Below are positions 1 to 5,645 of a DNA stretch of 6,656 nucleotides, piece by piece (position 1 is the stretch's first letter; every line of letters begins with the position of its first letter). The notes below the pieces were generated by a model, which saw only the letters and a program-made list of their open reading frames with translations, did no database searches and was not told the DNA's origin. The position numbers and the translations under genes were made by a program. Source of the stretch: Anaerolineales bacterium (GTDB taxonomy: Bacteria; Chloroflexota; Anaerolineae; 4572-78; J111); NCBI GenBank assembly GCA_012032575.1, contig JAAUSP010000431.1, positions 1 to 6,656 on the forward strand. The letters are read 5' to 3'.

Positions 1-57
1 ATGCTGGGCCTTATCTCAGACCAGATTGCCAGTTTGCGTAAAGAACGATTTGAGTAA
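1..57 (+). CDS. possible C-terminal tail of an upstream gene (partial)
   Basis: Frame 1 is open from the left edge to a TAA at 55-57 and would encode 18 residues ending in LRKERFE, a charged, helix-like tail. The stop lies 16 bases before the methyltransferase start, as expected for genes in one operon, and all other genes point the same way. An open frame this short occurs often by chance and no domain is visible, so function cannot be given. The ATG at position 1 need not be a start; the gene most likely begins outside the window. Confidence 0.35.
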   Translation: MLGLISDQIASLRKERFE

Positions 58-73
58 ATGATACAGCGAGAAG

Positions 74-688
74 ATGATCCAGGTAAATAAAAAATCACTC
101 CTTCAGACCCTCTGGGATTTTGTGGGCATTCCTTTCAGGCTGGTCTTGTTTGACCAGGCATGGCTGCCCCGCTTTGGCTGGACCACCCTGGAAGATGAGC
201 GCCTTAACATCGTCCTGCCTCATATTCAAGGCCGCTTGTTAGATATCGGGGCCGGGCCAAACACGCTGGTGAAGCGTTACGGTAATGGTGTCGGCGTGGA
301 TGTATTCGATTGGGGCGGTGGGGTTAGGGTCGTGCCAAACACCGCTTGCCTGCCTTTTGAGGACGCCTCATTTGATACCATTACCCTGATCGCCTGCCTG
401 AATCATATCCCTAACCGCCGGGAAGTACTGCATGAAGCAAAACGGCTGATTAAAGCCAACGGTCAACTGATAATTACCATGATTGATCCGGTTCTGGGTG
501 ATATTGGCCACGCCATCTGGTGGTATAGTGAGGATAAACACCGGGGCGGCATGAAGGAAGGTGAGGTTGGGGGCATGTGGACCCGGGATATTATTGACAT
601 GTGTCAGACAGCCGGTTTCAGGTTGCGGCTGCACCAGCGGTTTGTATACGGCATGAATAATTTCTATTTATTTGAGGTAGATCACTGA
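74..688 (+). CDS. class I SAM-dependent methyltransferase (Methyltransf_11-like)
   Basis: A 204-residue cytoplasmic protein with the Rossmann-like methyltransferase fold. Motif I, the SAM-binding glycine loop, is LLDIGAGPN at residues 55-63. The acidic residue after strand 2 is in GVGVDVFD (72-79; D76 would bind the ribose hydroxyls). The post-II region LPFEDASFDTITLIACLNHI (93-112) is typical of Methyltransf_11 (UbiE/COQ5-like) enzymes, followed by EAKRLIKANGQLIITM (121-136) for strand 5. The length suits a compact single-domain enzyme. The acceptor is unknown; in this setting a sugar or lipid-linked glycan is plausible, but that is inference. The ATG at 74 has only a weak, very close GAGAAG before it (68-73), so initiation may depend on translation of the preceding frame. 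The reading frame is intact, unlike several neighbours. Confidence 0.88.
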   Translation: MIQVNKKSLLQTLWDFVGIPFRLVLFDQAWLPRFGWTTLEDERLNIVLPHIQGRLLDIGAGPNTLVKRYGNGVGVDVFDWGGGVRVVPNTACLPFEDASFDTITLIACLNHIPNRREVLHEAKRLIKANGQLIITMIDPVLGDIGHAIWWYSEDKHRGGMKEGEVGGMWTRDIIDMCQTAGFRLRLHQRFVYGMNNFYLFEVDH

Positions 689-724
689 TAGGGCGATCTG
701 CAAAAATATCCCGGTTAACTTGAC

Positions 725-754
725 TTGAGACCTTATCCCAGCTTTTATTCTAAT
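725..754 (+). promoter_or_regulatory. candidate sigma-70-type promoter for the glycosyltransferase gene
   Basis: In the 111-base gap after the methyltransferase, TTGAGA (725-730) and TCTAAT (749-754) each match the -35 and -10 consensus at five of six positions, with an 18-base spacer, in an AT-rich stretch. The -10 box ends 45 bases before the start codon at 800. An overlapping alternative is TTGACT (720-725) with TTTTAT (743-748) at 17 bases. This rests on consensus matching only. Confidence 0.3.
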
Positions 755-785
755 GTTATGCAAAATAATTAGAGGGATGGACTTG

Positions 786-790
786 AAGGA
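786..790 (+). promoter_or_regulatory. ribosome binding site deciding the start at 800
   Basis: AAGGA within TTGAAGGAAG lies nine bases before the ATG at 800. It is the only good Shine-Dalgarno match near the 5' end of the broken glycosyltransferase gene. It supports the true start being 800, in a short frame that stops at 910, rather than any ATG in the later frames. Confidence 0.6.
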
Positions 791-799
791 AGTGGCGCA

Positions 800-910
800 A
801 TGACAACCCTGCGGCTTGGTCAGAACTTGGGGATGTTATTCAGAGAAAAAAAACTGAGTTTTGATTATCTCCTCGTGGGTGGCCTTTTTTTGGTCTTTTT
901 GGTTGTTTAG
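800..910 (+). CDS. N-terminal piece of the GT39-like gene
   Basis: This piece encodes a short hydrophilic N-terminus (MTTLRLGQN onward) with basic residues REKK, then enters the first membrane helix (YLLVGGLFLVFLVV) and hits TAG at 908-910. It has the gene's only good ribosome binding site. It is too short to appear as a gene by itself. Confidence 0.6.
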   Translation: MTTLRLGQNLGMLFREKKLSFDYLLVGGLFLVFLVV

Positions 911-2509
911 CCCTTTTTTGGTGGGCGGCCCTGGCGCGTCCTGGGATGAATTTCTTTATATGGATGTCTCCATTGATCCCAGGCCCGAACCCTTCATTAT
1001 GAACCGTTTCTTTCATATTTTTCTGCAGCGGCTGTTTTTTCAGTTGGCCGGTCATCCCTTGATGGGCGCAAAAATTTTCTGGGCGTTTTTTGATTAGTGT
1101 TACCAGTTTTCTGGTTTACGTGAACGCTAAACTTTTAACCCAACAAAGTAACAGCCTCAATGGTTTTACAGCTTTATTGCTTTTTCTGTCCCAGCCTTTA
1201 GTTTTTAGTTATGTGGGAGCCACCTATGCCGATCTGACCGTGATGATGATGGTAACTTTAGGAGTAGCAATTTATCTGATCGCTTACCGTTCAACCCGTT
1301 ACCGCGCCTGGTTGCTGCTCAGTTTGGGGGTAGTTCTTTTTATGGCCCTTAAATCTAAAGAAACCAGTATCTGCCTGGGTATTTTGCTGCTTGGATTGGG
1401 ATTCGTGGATGGCAAATTTAATAGCTCTCAGTTTTTCAAGGATATAGGTTTTGTTGCCGCCGGTATTGCGGTGAGTATTGTGATTTTTATGGTGCTCAAC
1501 CACTTTATCCTGGGCGAGATGTGGTTCGGTTGGCGACCTTCTGATTTTACTACCCTCTTGTCCTTTAATTTGCGAACCAACTATGCCCGTCCCGAGAGCA
1601 GTTGGTATGATTATGTTTTAACTACATCCTTATTGGCACCTTTTTTTCTGTATCTGGTAAATTTTGCTCGCTCTGTAGATAATAGCCCATTTTCAATAAA
1701 AGTGATCTGGTTGCTGCCTCTGGTGATTATTCTGTTTCTCTCCATTAGTATGATCAAGGGGCTTGGGGAGTCATTCCCCGTTATTGCATTTATCTACTCC
1801 CCATCATAACTATTTTGGCCGGACAGTTAATACATATTCCAAAAAAAATCACATTTGTTTTTGCCGCTTTAGGTGCATTTGTCCTGTATGAATTATCTGC
1901 CTTCTTTTTATTCTCTTATGCCTTTAGCTTGGGTTGGGAGAAAGAAGGTTTTCTGCATGCAATCATGTATCCTATTGCTTTATCCGTTGTGTTGGGATTG
2001 GTCCTGGTAGTACGTGATTGGGGATTAGTTACCCTTAGCCTGTTTTTGACCTGCCTGCTCGTGTTAACTTTTCCTGACTTGCAGGCCAACCTGGCTCGGC
2101 CTTTTGATCACAGTAAGCCCCATGAGATGGAACGAAATTTCTATCCCTTTAGCTACTTTGCCAAATCTATCACTTACACTCCACTTGATCGCTATTTTAT
2201 CTCTGAACATATTCAGCAAGATTATAAAATGTTATGTGAAAAATAAGTGAAAGATGTAAATGGATGTTCAATGTATTCTTTAACCAGAAGGCTCGTTCTG
2301 ACCAATTTGTTTTTTCAGATAATCTGTCAGAAGCGCTGACTACGGATTTTACTTACATCTTTTTAACCAAAAAGGATTGGGACAATCTTCAATATGCGCC
2401 GGAATACGCCAGCTATAATCAAGCGATTAATACGGCTATCCAAAACGGTGTTTACACCATCGAGGTAGACTCTCAGCAGAAAATTGTTCTCCTGAAAAAG
2501 AAACAATAG
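800..2509 (+). CDS. GT39/ArnT-like membrane glycosyltransferase, broken by four frameshifts
   Basis: One gene reconstructed from five open pieces: 800-910 (frame 2), about 858-1097 (frame 3), 1063-1809 (frame 1), 1749-2246 (frame 3) and 2240-2509 (frame 2). Two apparent extra bases and two missing bases cancel, giving about 569 residues, a normal size for PMT_2/GT39-type polytopic glycosyltransferases, which move a sugar from a polyprenyl-phosphate donor on the outer face of the membrane. Visible marks are a first membrane helix, then the acidic pair D49-E50 in SWDEFLYMD in the first outer loop (the position of the catalytic Asp in this family), GATYADL and KSKET (184-188), and PRY (326-328) followed by IYLLPIITILAG, which matches the family's PRYxLPLLP-like segment. 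A soluble C-terminal region of about 135 residues follows. The coding region looks AT-richer than the genes after it. The gap to asnB is 17 bases. The acceptor is unknown. Confidence 0.78.
1090..1809 (+). CDS. central membrane piece of the GT39-like gene
   Basis: This piece encodes about 239 residues of mainly hydrophobic sequence with several membrane helices. It includes GATYADL and the KSKET segment, both typical of PMT-type glycosyltransferases between helices. The TTG at 1090 is not a believable independent start: it has no ribosome binding site, and the frame is already open upstream to 1063. The final residues (ESFPVIAFIYSPS) are out-of-frame translation past the third break. The true continuation is PRYCIYLLP in frame 3 from 1776. 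Confidence 0.7.
   Translation: MISVTSFLVYVNAKLLTQQSNSLNGFTALLLFLSQPLVFSYVGATYADLTVMMMVTLGVAIYLIAYRSTRYRAWLLLSLGVVLFMALKSKETSICLGILLLGLGFVDGKFNSSQFFKDIGFVAAGIAVSIVIFMVLNHFILGEMWFGWRPSDFTTLLSFNLRTNYARPESSWYDYVLTTSLLAPFFLYLVNFARSVDNSPFSIKVIWLLPLVIILFLSISMIKGLGESFPVIAFIYSPS
1776..2246 (+). CDS. second membrane piece of the GT39-like gene, with PRY motif
   Basis: Read in frame 3 from 1776, this piece starts with PRYCIYLLPIITILAG, upstream of the first possible start codon (TTG at 1815), so it is a continuation and not a separate gene. Two or three further membrane helices follow, for example in the stretches 1851-1940 and 1960-2070. It then enters a polar region (FDHSKPHEMERNFYPF) and stops at 2244-2246, just after an A run. 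Confidence 0.65.
   Translation, partial: PRYCIYLLPIITILAGQLIHIPKKITFVFAALGAFVLYELSAFFLFSYAFSLGWEKEGFLHAIMYPIALSVVLGLVLVVRDWGLVTLSLFLTCLLVLTFPDLQANLARPFDHSKPHEMERNFYPFSYFAKSITYTPLDRYFISEHIQQDYKMLCEK
2240..2509 (+). CDS. C-terminal soluble piece of the GT39-like gene
   Basis: Frame 2 opens right after a stop at 2237-2239 and runs to TAG at 2507-2509. Adding one A to the run 2239-2243 joins MLCEK directly to ISERCKWMFNVFF, giving one continuous polar domain. An ATG at 2264 exists but lacks a convincing ribosome binding site. The piece has no membrane segment and no recognised catalytic motif, and ends in a lysine-rich tail (VLLKKKQ). It probably folds outside the membrane as the tail of the glycosyltransferase. 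Confidence 0.6.
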   Translation, partial: KISERCKWMFNVFFNQKARSDQFVFSDNLSEALTTDFTYIFLTKKDWDNLQYAPEYASYNQAINTAIQNGVYTIEVDSQQKIVLLKKKQ

Positions 2510-2526
2510 TAGCAGGTTTTAGAGTT

Positions 2527-3198
2527 ATGTGTGGTATTGCCGGTATTTTGCAATTTAATCATCAACCCGTTACCGCCGCTTTGGTTCAACGCATGACCGA
2601 TGTTATCCGCCATCGCGGCCCCGACGGTGATGGAATTTATACCAATGGATCGGTCGGCCTGGGCCATCGTCGCCTGTCTATTATTGATCTGTCTACGGCG
2701 GGACGCCAGCCAATGAGCAACGAGGACGGCTCGCTCTGGATTACCTACAACGGCGAAATCTATAATTTTCAGGAAACCCGCCACCTGCTGCTTCAAAAAG
2801 GCCATCAGTTTCAATCCAACACCGACACCGAGGTTATCCTCCACGCTTACGAGGAATGGGGTTTTGACTGCCTGACCCGCTTCAATGGCATGTTTGCTTT
2901 TGCCCTGTGGGACCAACCCCGGCAGCGTTTGTGGCTGGCTCGAGACCGGTTGGGCATCAAACCCCTGTTTTATGCGCTTTGCCCGCCCACATCGGGACAG
3001 CCCGGCCCTTTTTTGTTTGGCTCAGAAATCAAAGCCCTTCTGGCCGGTGGTTTACTTGATCCAAAAATCAATCTGACCGGGCTGCACCATTTTTTATCGC
3101 TCAATTACACACCCGCGCCTCACACCCTTTTTGAAAATATTTTTCAACTACTGCCAGGCACTATCTGGTTTGTGACGCAACCGGTCAGTTCCAGCTAA
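2527..3198 (+). CDS. asnB: AsnB glutaminase-domain piece (frame 1)
   Basis: This piece carries the whole class II glutamine amidotransferase domain and the linker up to LLPGTIWF. The last residues before the TAA (VTQPVSSS) do not fit the family and come from reading past the break. The correct frame continues as CDATGQFQLSEYWDV. Confidence 0.85.
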   Translation: MCGIAGILQFNHQPVTAALVQRMTDVIRHRGPDGDGIYTNGSVGLGHRRLSIIDLSTAGRQPMSNEDGSLWITYNGEIYNFQETRHLLLQKGHQFQSNTDTEVILHAYEEWGFDCLTRFNGMFAFALWDQPRQRLWLARDRLGIKPLFYALCPPTSGQPGPFLFGSEIKALLAGGLLDPKINLTGLHHFLSLNYTPAPHTLFENIFQLLPGTIWFVTQPVSSS

Positions 3199-4454
3199 GC
3201 GAATACTGGGATGTGGGCTACCCCGAAGCAGCTTATCGTGATGAAAAATATTACTTTGACGCCTTTGAGCAATTACTGGCCCGGGCGGTTCAGGCTCAAT
3301 TGGTCAGCGACGTCCCCCTCGGCGCATTTTTGAGCGGCGGGGTTGACTCAAGCGGCATCGTCCATTGGATGTCAAGAGCCACGTCGCAGCCGGTCAAAAC
3401 CTTTTCCATCGGATTTCAGTATAAATCATACAATGAGTTAGAGTATGCCCGTCAGGCGGCCCAAACCTGCCGGGCCGAACATTACGAACAATATGTCAAT
3501 GTAGATGCGGCGGCTGTTTTGCCCAAAATCGTCTGGCACGCCGAGGAACCTACGGCCGATTCTTCCATGCTGCCCCTCTATTACCTGGCCCAGATGACCC
3601 GCCAGCACGTGACCGTCGCCCTCTCCGGCGATGGGGCCGACGAAATTCTGGCCGGGTACGAAACTTACCAGGCTTTTTACGCCCAGCAGCTTTATCGGCT
3701 GCTGCCGGGCTTTTTCCGGCGGCGAGTCGTGCATCCCCTGGTTCACCTTTTACCTGTTTCTGATAACAAAGTAAGTTTCGATTTTAAGCTCAAACGTTTT
3801 GTTAATAGTGCCGAACTTGACCCGGATGCGGCCCATGCTTCCTGGCGCATCATCTTCGATGAGTCCGCTAAACGGTCCCTCTATAATCCTGATATTCAGG
3901 CTGCCCTCAACGGCTTAAGTACCTTAGATTTGTATCGGGGGGCTTTTGCCAAAACTGACGCCCAGCATCCCCTCCATCGCATGTTATATGTGGATACCCG
4001 TTTTTATCTACCCAATGATATGCTGGTTAAAGTTGACCGGATGAGCATGGCCCACTCCCTGGAAGTGCGCGTACCCTATCTCGATCATGAAGTGGTGGAA
4101 TTTGCGGCGGCTATGCCGCCCTGGTTAAAATTAAAAAATTACCGGCATAAAAAATATTTACTCAAAGCTATTCTCGGCCAATATTTGCCGGCCAATCTTC
4201 TCTGGCGCAAGAAGCAGGGCTTTAATGTCCCCAAAGGCATTTGGTTAAAAAATGAACTCAAGGAATTTGCTTTTGACCATCTTTCGCCCCACCTTATAAA
4301 GGAAATGGGCCTTTTTCAACCTGAGGCAATCCAGAAGATTCTTCAGGCTCACACGTCGGGTCAATACGATTACAGTCATCAAATTTGGGGTTTGCTTTCA
4401 TTATCGCTCTGGTGGCAGCAGTATATCCGCCAATCCGTCCAGGTAGTTGCTTAA
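2527..4454 (+). CDS. asnB: asparagine synthetase, glutamine-hydrolysing (one frameshift)
   Basis: Cytoplasmic two-domain amidotransferase. The N-terminal class II glutaminase releases ammonia from glutamine; the C-terminal synthetase adenylates aspartate (or a related carboxylate) with ATP and amidates it. The nucleophile is Cys2 in MCGIAGI. Other glutaminase marks are HRGPDG (29-34), HRRLSIIDLS (47-56), NGEIYN (75-80), D100 in NTDTEV and ARDRLGIKPLFY (138-149). In frame 3 the synthetase has the PP-loop SGGVDSS (270-276 after correction), SGDGADE (367-373), LPNDMLVKVDRMSMAHSLEV (495-514) and KKQGFNVP. The corrected length is about 642 residues, normal for the long AsnB form common in polysaccharide clusters, where members may amidate sugar acids instead of making free asparagine. 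The start is fixed because Met must precede the catalytic Cys. The gene lies 17 bases after the glycosyltransferase. A missing base near 3169-3172 splits it; no catalytic residue is lost. Confidence 0.94.
3163..3198 (+). other. asnB: frameshift site in asnB
   Basis: Family-like sequence runs in frame 1 to LLPGTIW and in frame 3 from CDATGQ. Adding one T to the TTT at 3169-3171 would give an unbroken W-F-C-D-A-T-G reading. The loss of one base is the simplest explanation. Confidence 0.8.
3213..4454 (+). CDS. asnB: AsnB synthetase-domain piece (frame 3)
   Basis: This piece holds the complete ATP-pyrophosphatase synthetase domain. The GTG at 3213 is not a likely natural start, because in-frame codons upstream (3171-3212) encode CDATGQFQLSEYWD, the conserved linker of the same protein. 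Expressed alone it would lack the glutaminase and could use only free ammonia. Confidence 0.85.
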   Translation: MGYPEAAYRDEKYYFDAFEQLLARAVQAQLVSDVPLGAFLSGGVDSSGIVHWMSRATSQPVKTFSIGFQYKSYNELEYARQAAQTCRAEHYEQYVNVDAAAVLPKIVWHAEEPTADSSMLPLYYLAQMTRQHVTVALSGDGADEILAGYETYQAFYAQQLYRLLPGFFRRRVVHPLVHLLPVSDNKVSFDFKLKRFVNSAELDPDAAHASWRIIFDESAKRSLYNPDIQAALNGLSTLDLYRGAFAKTDAQHPLHRMLYVDTRFYLPNDMLVKVDRMSMAHSLEVRVPYLDHEVVEFAAAMPPWLKLKNYRHKKYLLKAILGQYLPANLLWRKKQGFNVPKGIWLKNELKEFAFDHLSPHLIKEMGLFQPEAIQKILQAHTSGQYDYSHQIWGLLSLSLWWQQYIRQSVQVVA

Positions 4455-4597
4455 CGTAACTACTCAGGCATGTCATTTCGACCGAAGGGAGAAATCTCTA
4501 ATGCCTATGCAGCGTAATAGGGATTTCTCGGCCTACGGCCTCGAAACCTGCCCTGAGCCTGTCGAAGGATGACATGAGGGCTGAGTAGTTACCTTAA
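4451..4597. repeat. 147-bp imperfect palindrome, MITE-like dispersed repeat
   Basis: Nested inverted repeats fill almost the whole gap between asnB and the epimerase. The outer arms 4451-4467 and 4581-4597 pair over 17 bases with one mismatch and carry TTAA at both ends. CATGTCAT (4469-4476) pairs with ATGACATG (4569-4576), TTCGAC (4477-4482) with GTCGAA (4561-4566), and 4489-4500 with 4518-4529 (12 pairs, one G-U), leaving a 17-base loop. A side hairpin GGCC-TAC-GGCC lies at 4530-4540. The element encodes no protein. The left TTAA contains the asnB stop codon. As RNA it would form a long stem that could stabilise or attenuate the transcript, but no T-run follows to make a standard terminator. 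From memory, the arm sequences resemble repeats scattered in Chloroflexota and other genomes. Confidence 0.85.
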
Positions 4598-4620
4598 CTT
4601 TATAAAGATTTCGATGAAAT

Positions 4621-4624
4621 GAGG
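4621..4624 (+). promoter_or_regulatory. ribosome binding site of the epimerase gene
   Basis: GAGG, within ATGAGGAAAAAATG, sits five bases before the ATG at 4630 and fixes that start. It lies outside the palindrome, so translation start is not buried in the stem. Confidence 0.65.
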
Positions 4625-4629
4625 AAAAA

Positions 4630-5556
4630 ATGGCGCATTATTTAGTAACCGGCGGGGCCGGTTTTATTGGCAGCAACATCGTAACAGAATTAGTTGCGCG
4701 GGAACAGCAGGTGCGCGTGCTGGATAATTTTGCAACCGGGCAGCGCCGTAATTTGGCCGGGTTGCCCCATGATGTCGAAGTAGTTGAAGGCGACATCCGC
4801 AGCTATCATTTGGTCCGCGAGGCTGTAAAAGGCGTGGATTTTATTTTGCACCAGGCTGCGTTGCCCTCGGTGCCTCGCTCCGTGCGCGACCCCATTACTA
4901 CCAACGAGGTCAATGTCATGGGATTGCTGAATGTTTTGCAGGCCGCCCGCGAGGCCGGAGTCAAGCGGCTGGTCTTTGCTTCTTCCTCCTCTGTTTATGG
5001 AGCTAATCCGGAACTGCCCAAACGCGAAACGATGTGTCCCGCCCCTCTTTCACCCTATGCTATTTCTAAACTGGCCGGCGAACAATACTGTCTGGCCTTT
5101 TGGCGTTTGTACGGCTTTGAAACGGTCTGCCTGCGTTATTTTAATGTTTTTGGCCCCCGCCAGGATCCCACTTCTCAATATTCGGCGGTTATTCCCAAAT
5201 TTATCACCGCGTTGTTCAATAACCAGGAGTTGACCATTCACGGCGATGGGAGCCAAAGCCGCGATTTTACCTTTATAGCTAACGTAGTTCAGGCTAATTT
5301 AGCGGCTTGCCTGGCCCCGGCTGCGCCGGGCAGCGTTTTTAACATTGCCTGTGGCAAACGATATACGTTATTGGAATTGGTCGAGAATCTGGCCGATATT
5401 GCCGGCTGCCAGCCGCAGCTACGGTTTACTGACCCCCGTCCGGGCGACGTAGCCCATTCACTGGCAGATATAAGCCGGGCCACCGAGGTGTTAGGCTACA
5501 ACCCCGGCGTTGATTGGCGTGAAGGGCTAACTCAAACGGTCGAGTGGTTCCGCTAA
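4630..5556 (+). CDS. UDP-sugar 4-epimerase, WbpP-like extended SDR
   Basis: Intact 308-residue NAD-dependent epimerase/dehydratase of the extended short-chain dehydrogenase family. It inverts C4 of a UDP-hexose through a 4-keto intermediate to supply precursors for glycan assembly in the cytoplasm. The NAD-binding loop is TGGAGFIGS (7-15). D32 after strand 2 favours NAD over NADP, and D55 lies in GDIR. The active site has SSSSVYG (118-124) and Y143-x3-K147 in SPYAISK. HQAALPSVPRSVRDP (74-88), RYFNVFGPRQDP (169-180), HGDGSQSRDFTFI (204-216) and PGDVAHSLADI (271-281) closely follow WbpP/TviC-type UDP-GlcNAc 4-epimerases as I recall them. Substrate could still be UDP-Glc or a uronate form; the family call is firm, the substrate is inferred. 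It follows the palindrome, so it may be transcribed separately from asnB. Confidence 0.94.
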   Translation: MAHYLVTGGAGFIGSNIVTELVAREQQVRVLDNFATGQRRNLAGLPHDVEVVEGDIRSYHLVREAVKGVDFILHQAALPSVPRSVRDPITTNEVNVMGLLNVLQAAREAGVKRLVFASSSSVYGANPELPKRETMCPAPLSPYAISKLAGEQYCLAFWRLYGFETVCLRYFNVFGPRQDPTSQYSAVIPKFITALFNNQELTIHGDGSQSRDFTFIANVVQANLAACLAPAAPGSVFNIACGKRYTLLELVENLADIAGCQPQLRFTDPRPGDVAHSLADISRATEVLGYNPGVDWREGLTQTVEWFR

Positions 5557-5645
5557 AATAGTCTTCGTGTAACGCTATGGGATAACCTGTTGCCACAAAA
5601 ACCGAAACCTCGCCAGAGGCACGCCGTCAAGAGCACGCGAAGTTA

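Noticed and set aside
58..90. ATG at 58 directly after the upstream stop, giving a 10-codon peptide
   Set aside because: It ends at TAA after ten codons and does not join the methyltransferase frame. At most it could aid ribosome re-initiation at 74.
885..910. Programmed frameshifting at the T7 run
   Set aside because: The run is a plausible slippery site, but three more breaks in the same gene and others in two further genes make sequence error or decay the simpler explanation.
2473..2916. Open reading frame of 147 codons on the minus strand
   Set aside because: It lies opposite the glutaminase domain of asnB, shows no domain, and is explained as a shadow of a strongly conserved gene.
3438..3746. 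Open reading frame of 102 codons on the minus strand
   Set aside because: It is antisense to the asnB synthetase domain, with no ribosome binding site or recognisable motif.
4451..4629. Rho-independent terminator after asnB
   Set aside because: The stem is far longer and more interrupted than a standard terminator, and no T-run follows the right arm.
4931..5233. Overlapping + strand frame of 100 codons inside the epimerase gene
   Set aside because: The conserved SDR protein in the other frame accounts for this DNA; the second frame shows no known domain.
5557..5645. Hairpin or promoter in the gap between the epimerase and the YfhO-like gene
   Set aside because: Only a four-base stem (CCTC/GAGG at 5608-5619) and a weak CTTCG/CGAAG pairing are visible, with no good -35/-10 pair.
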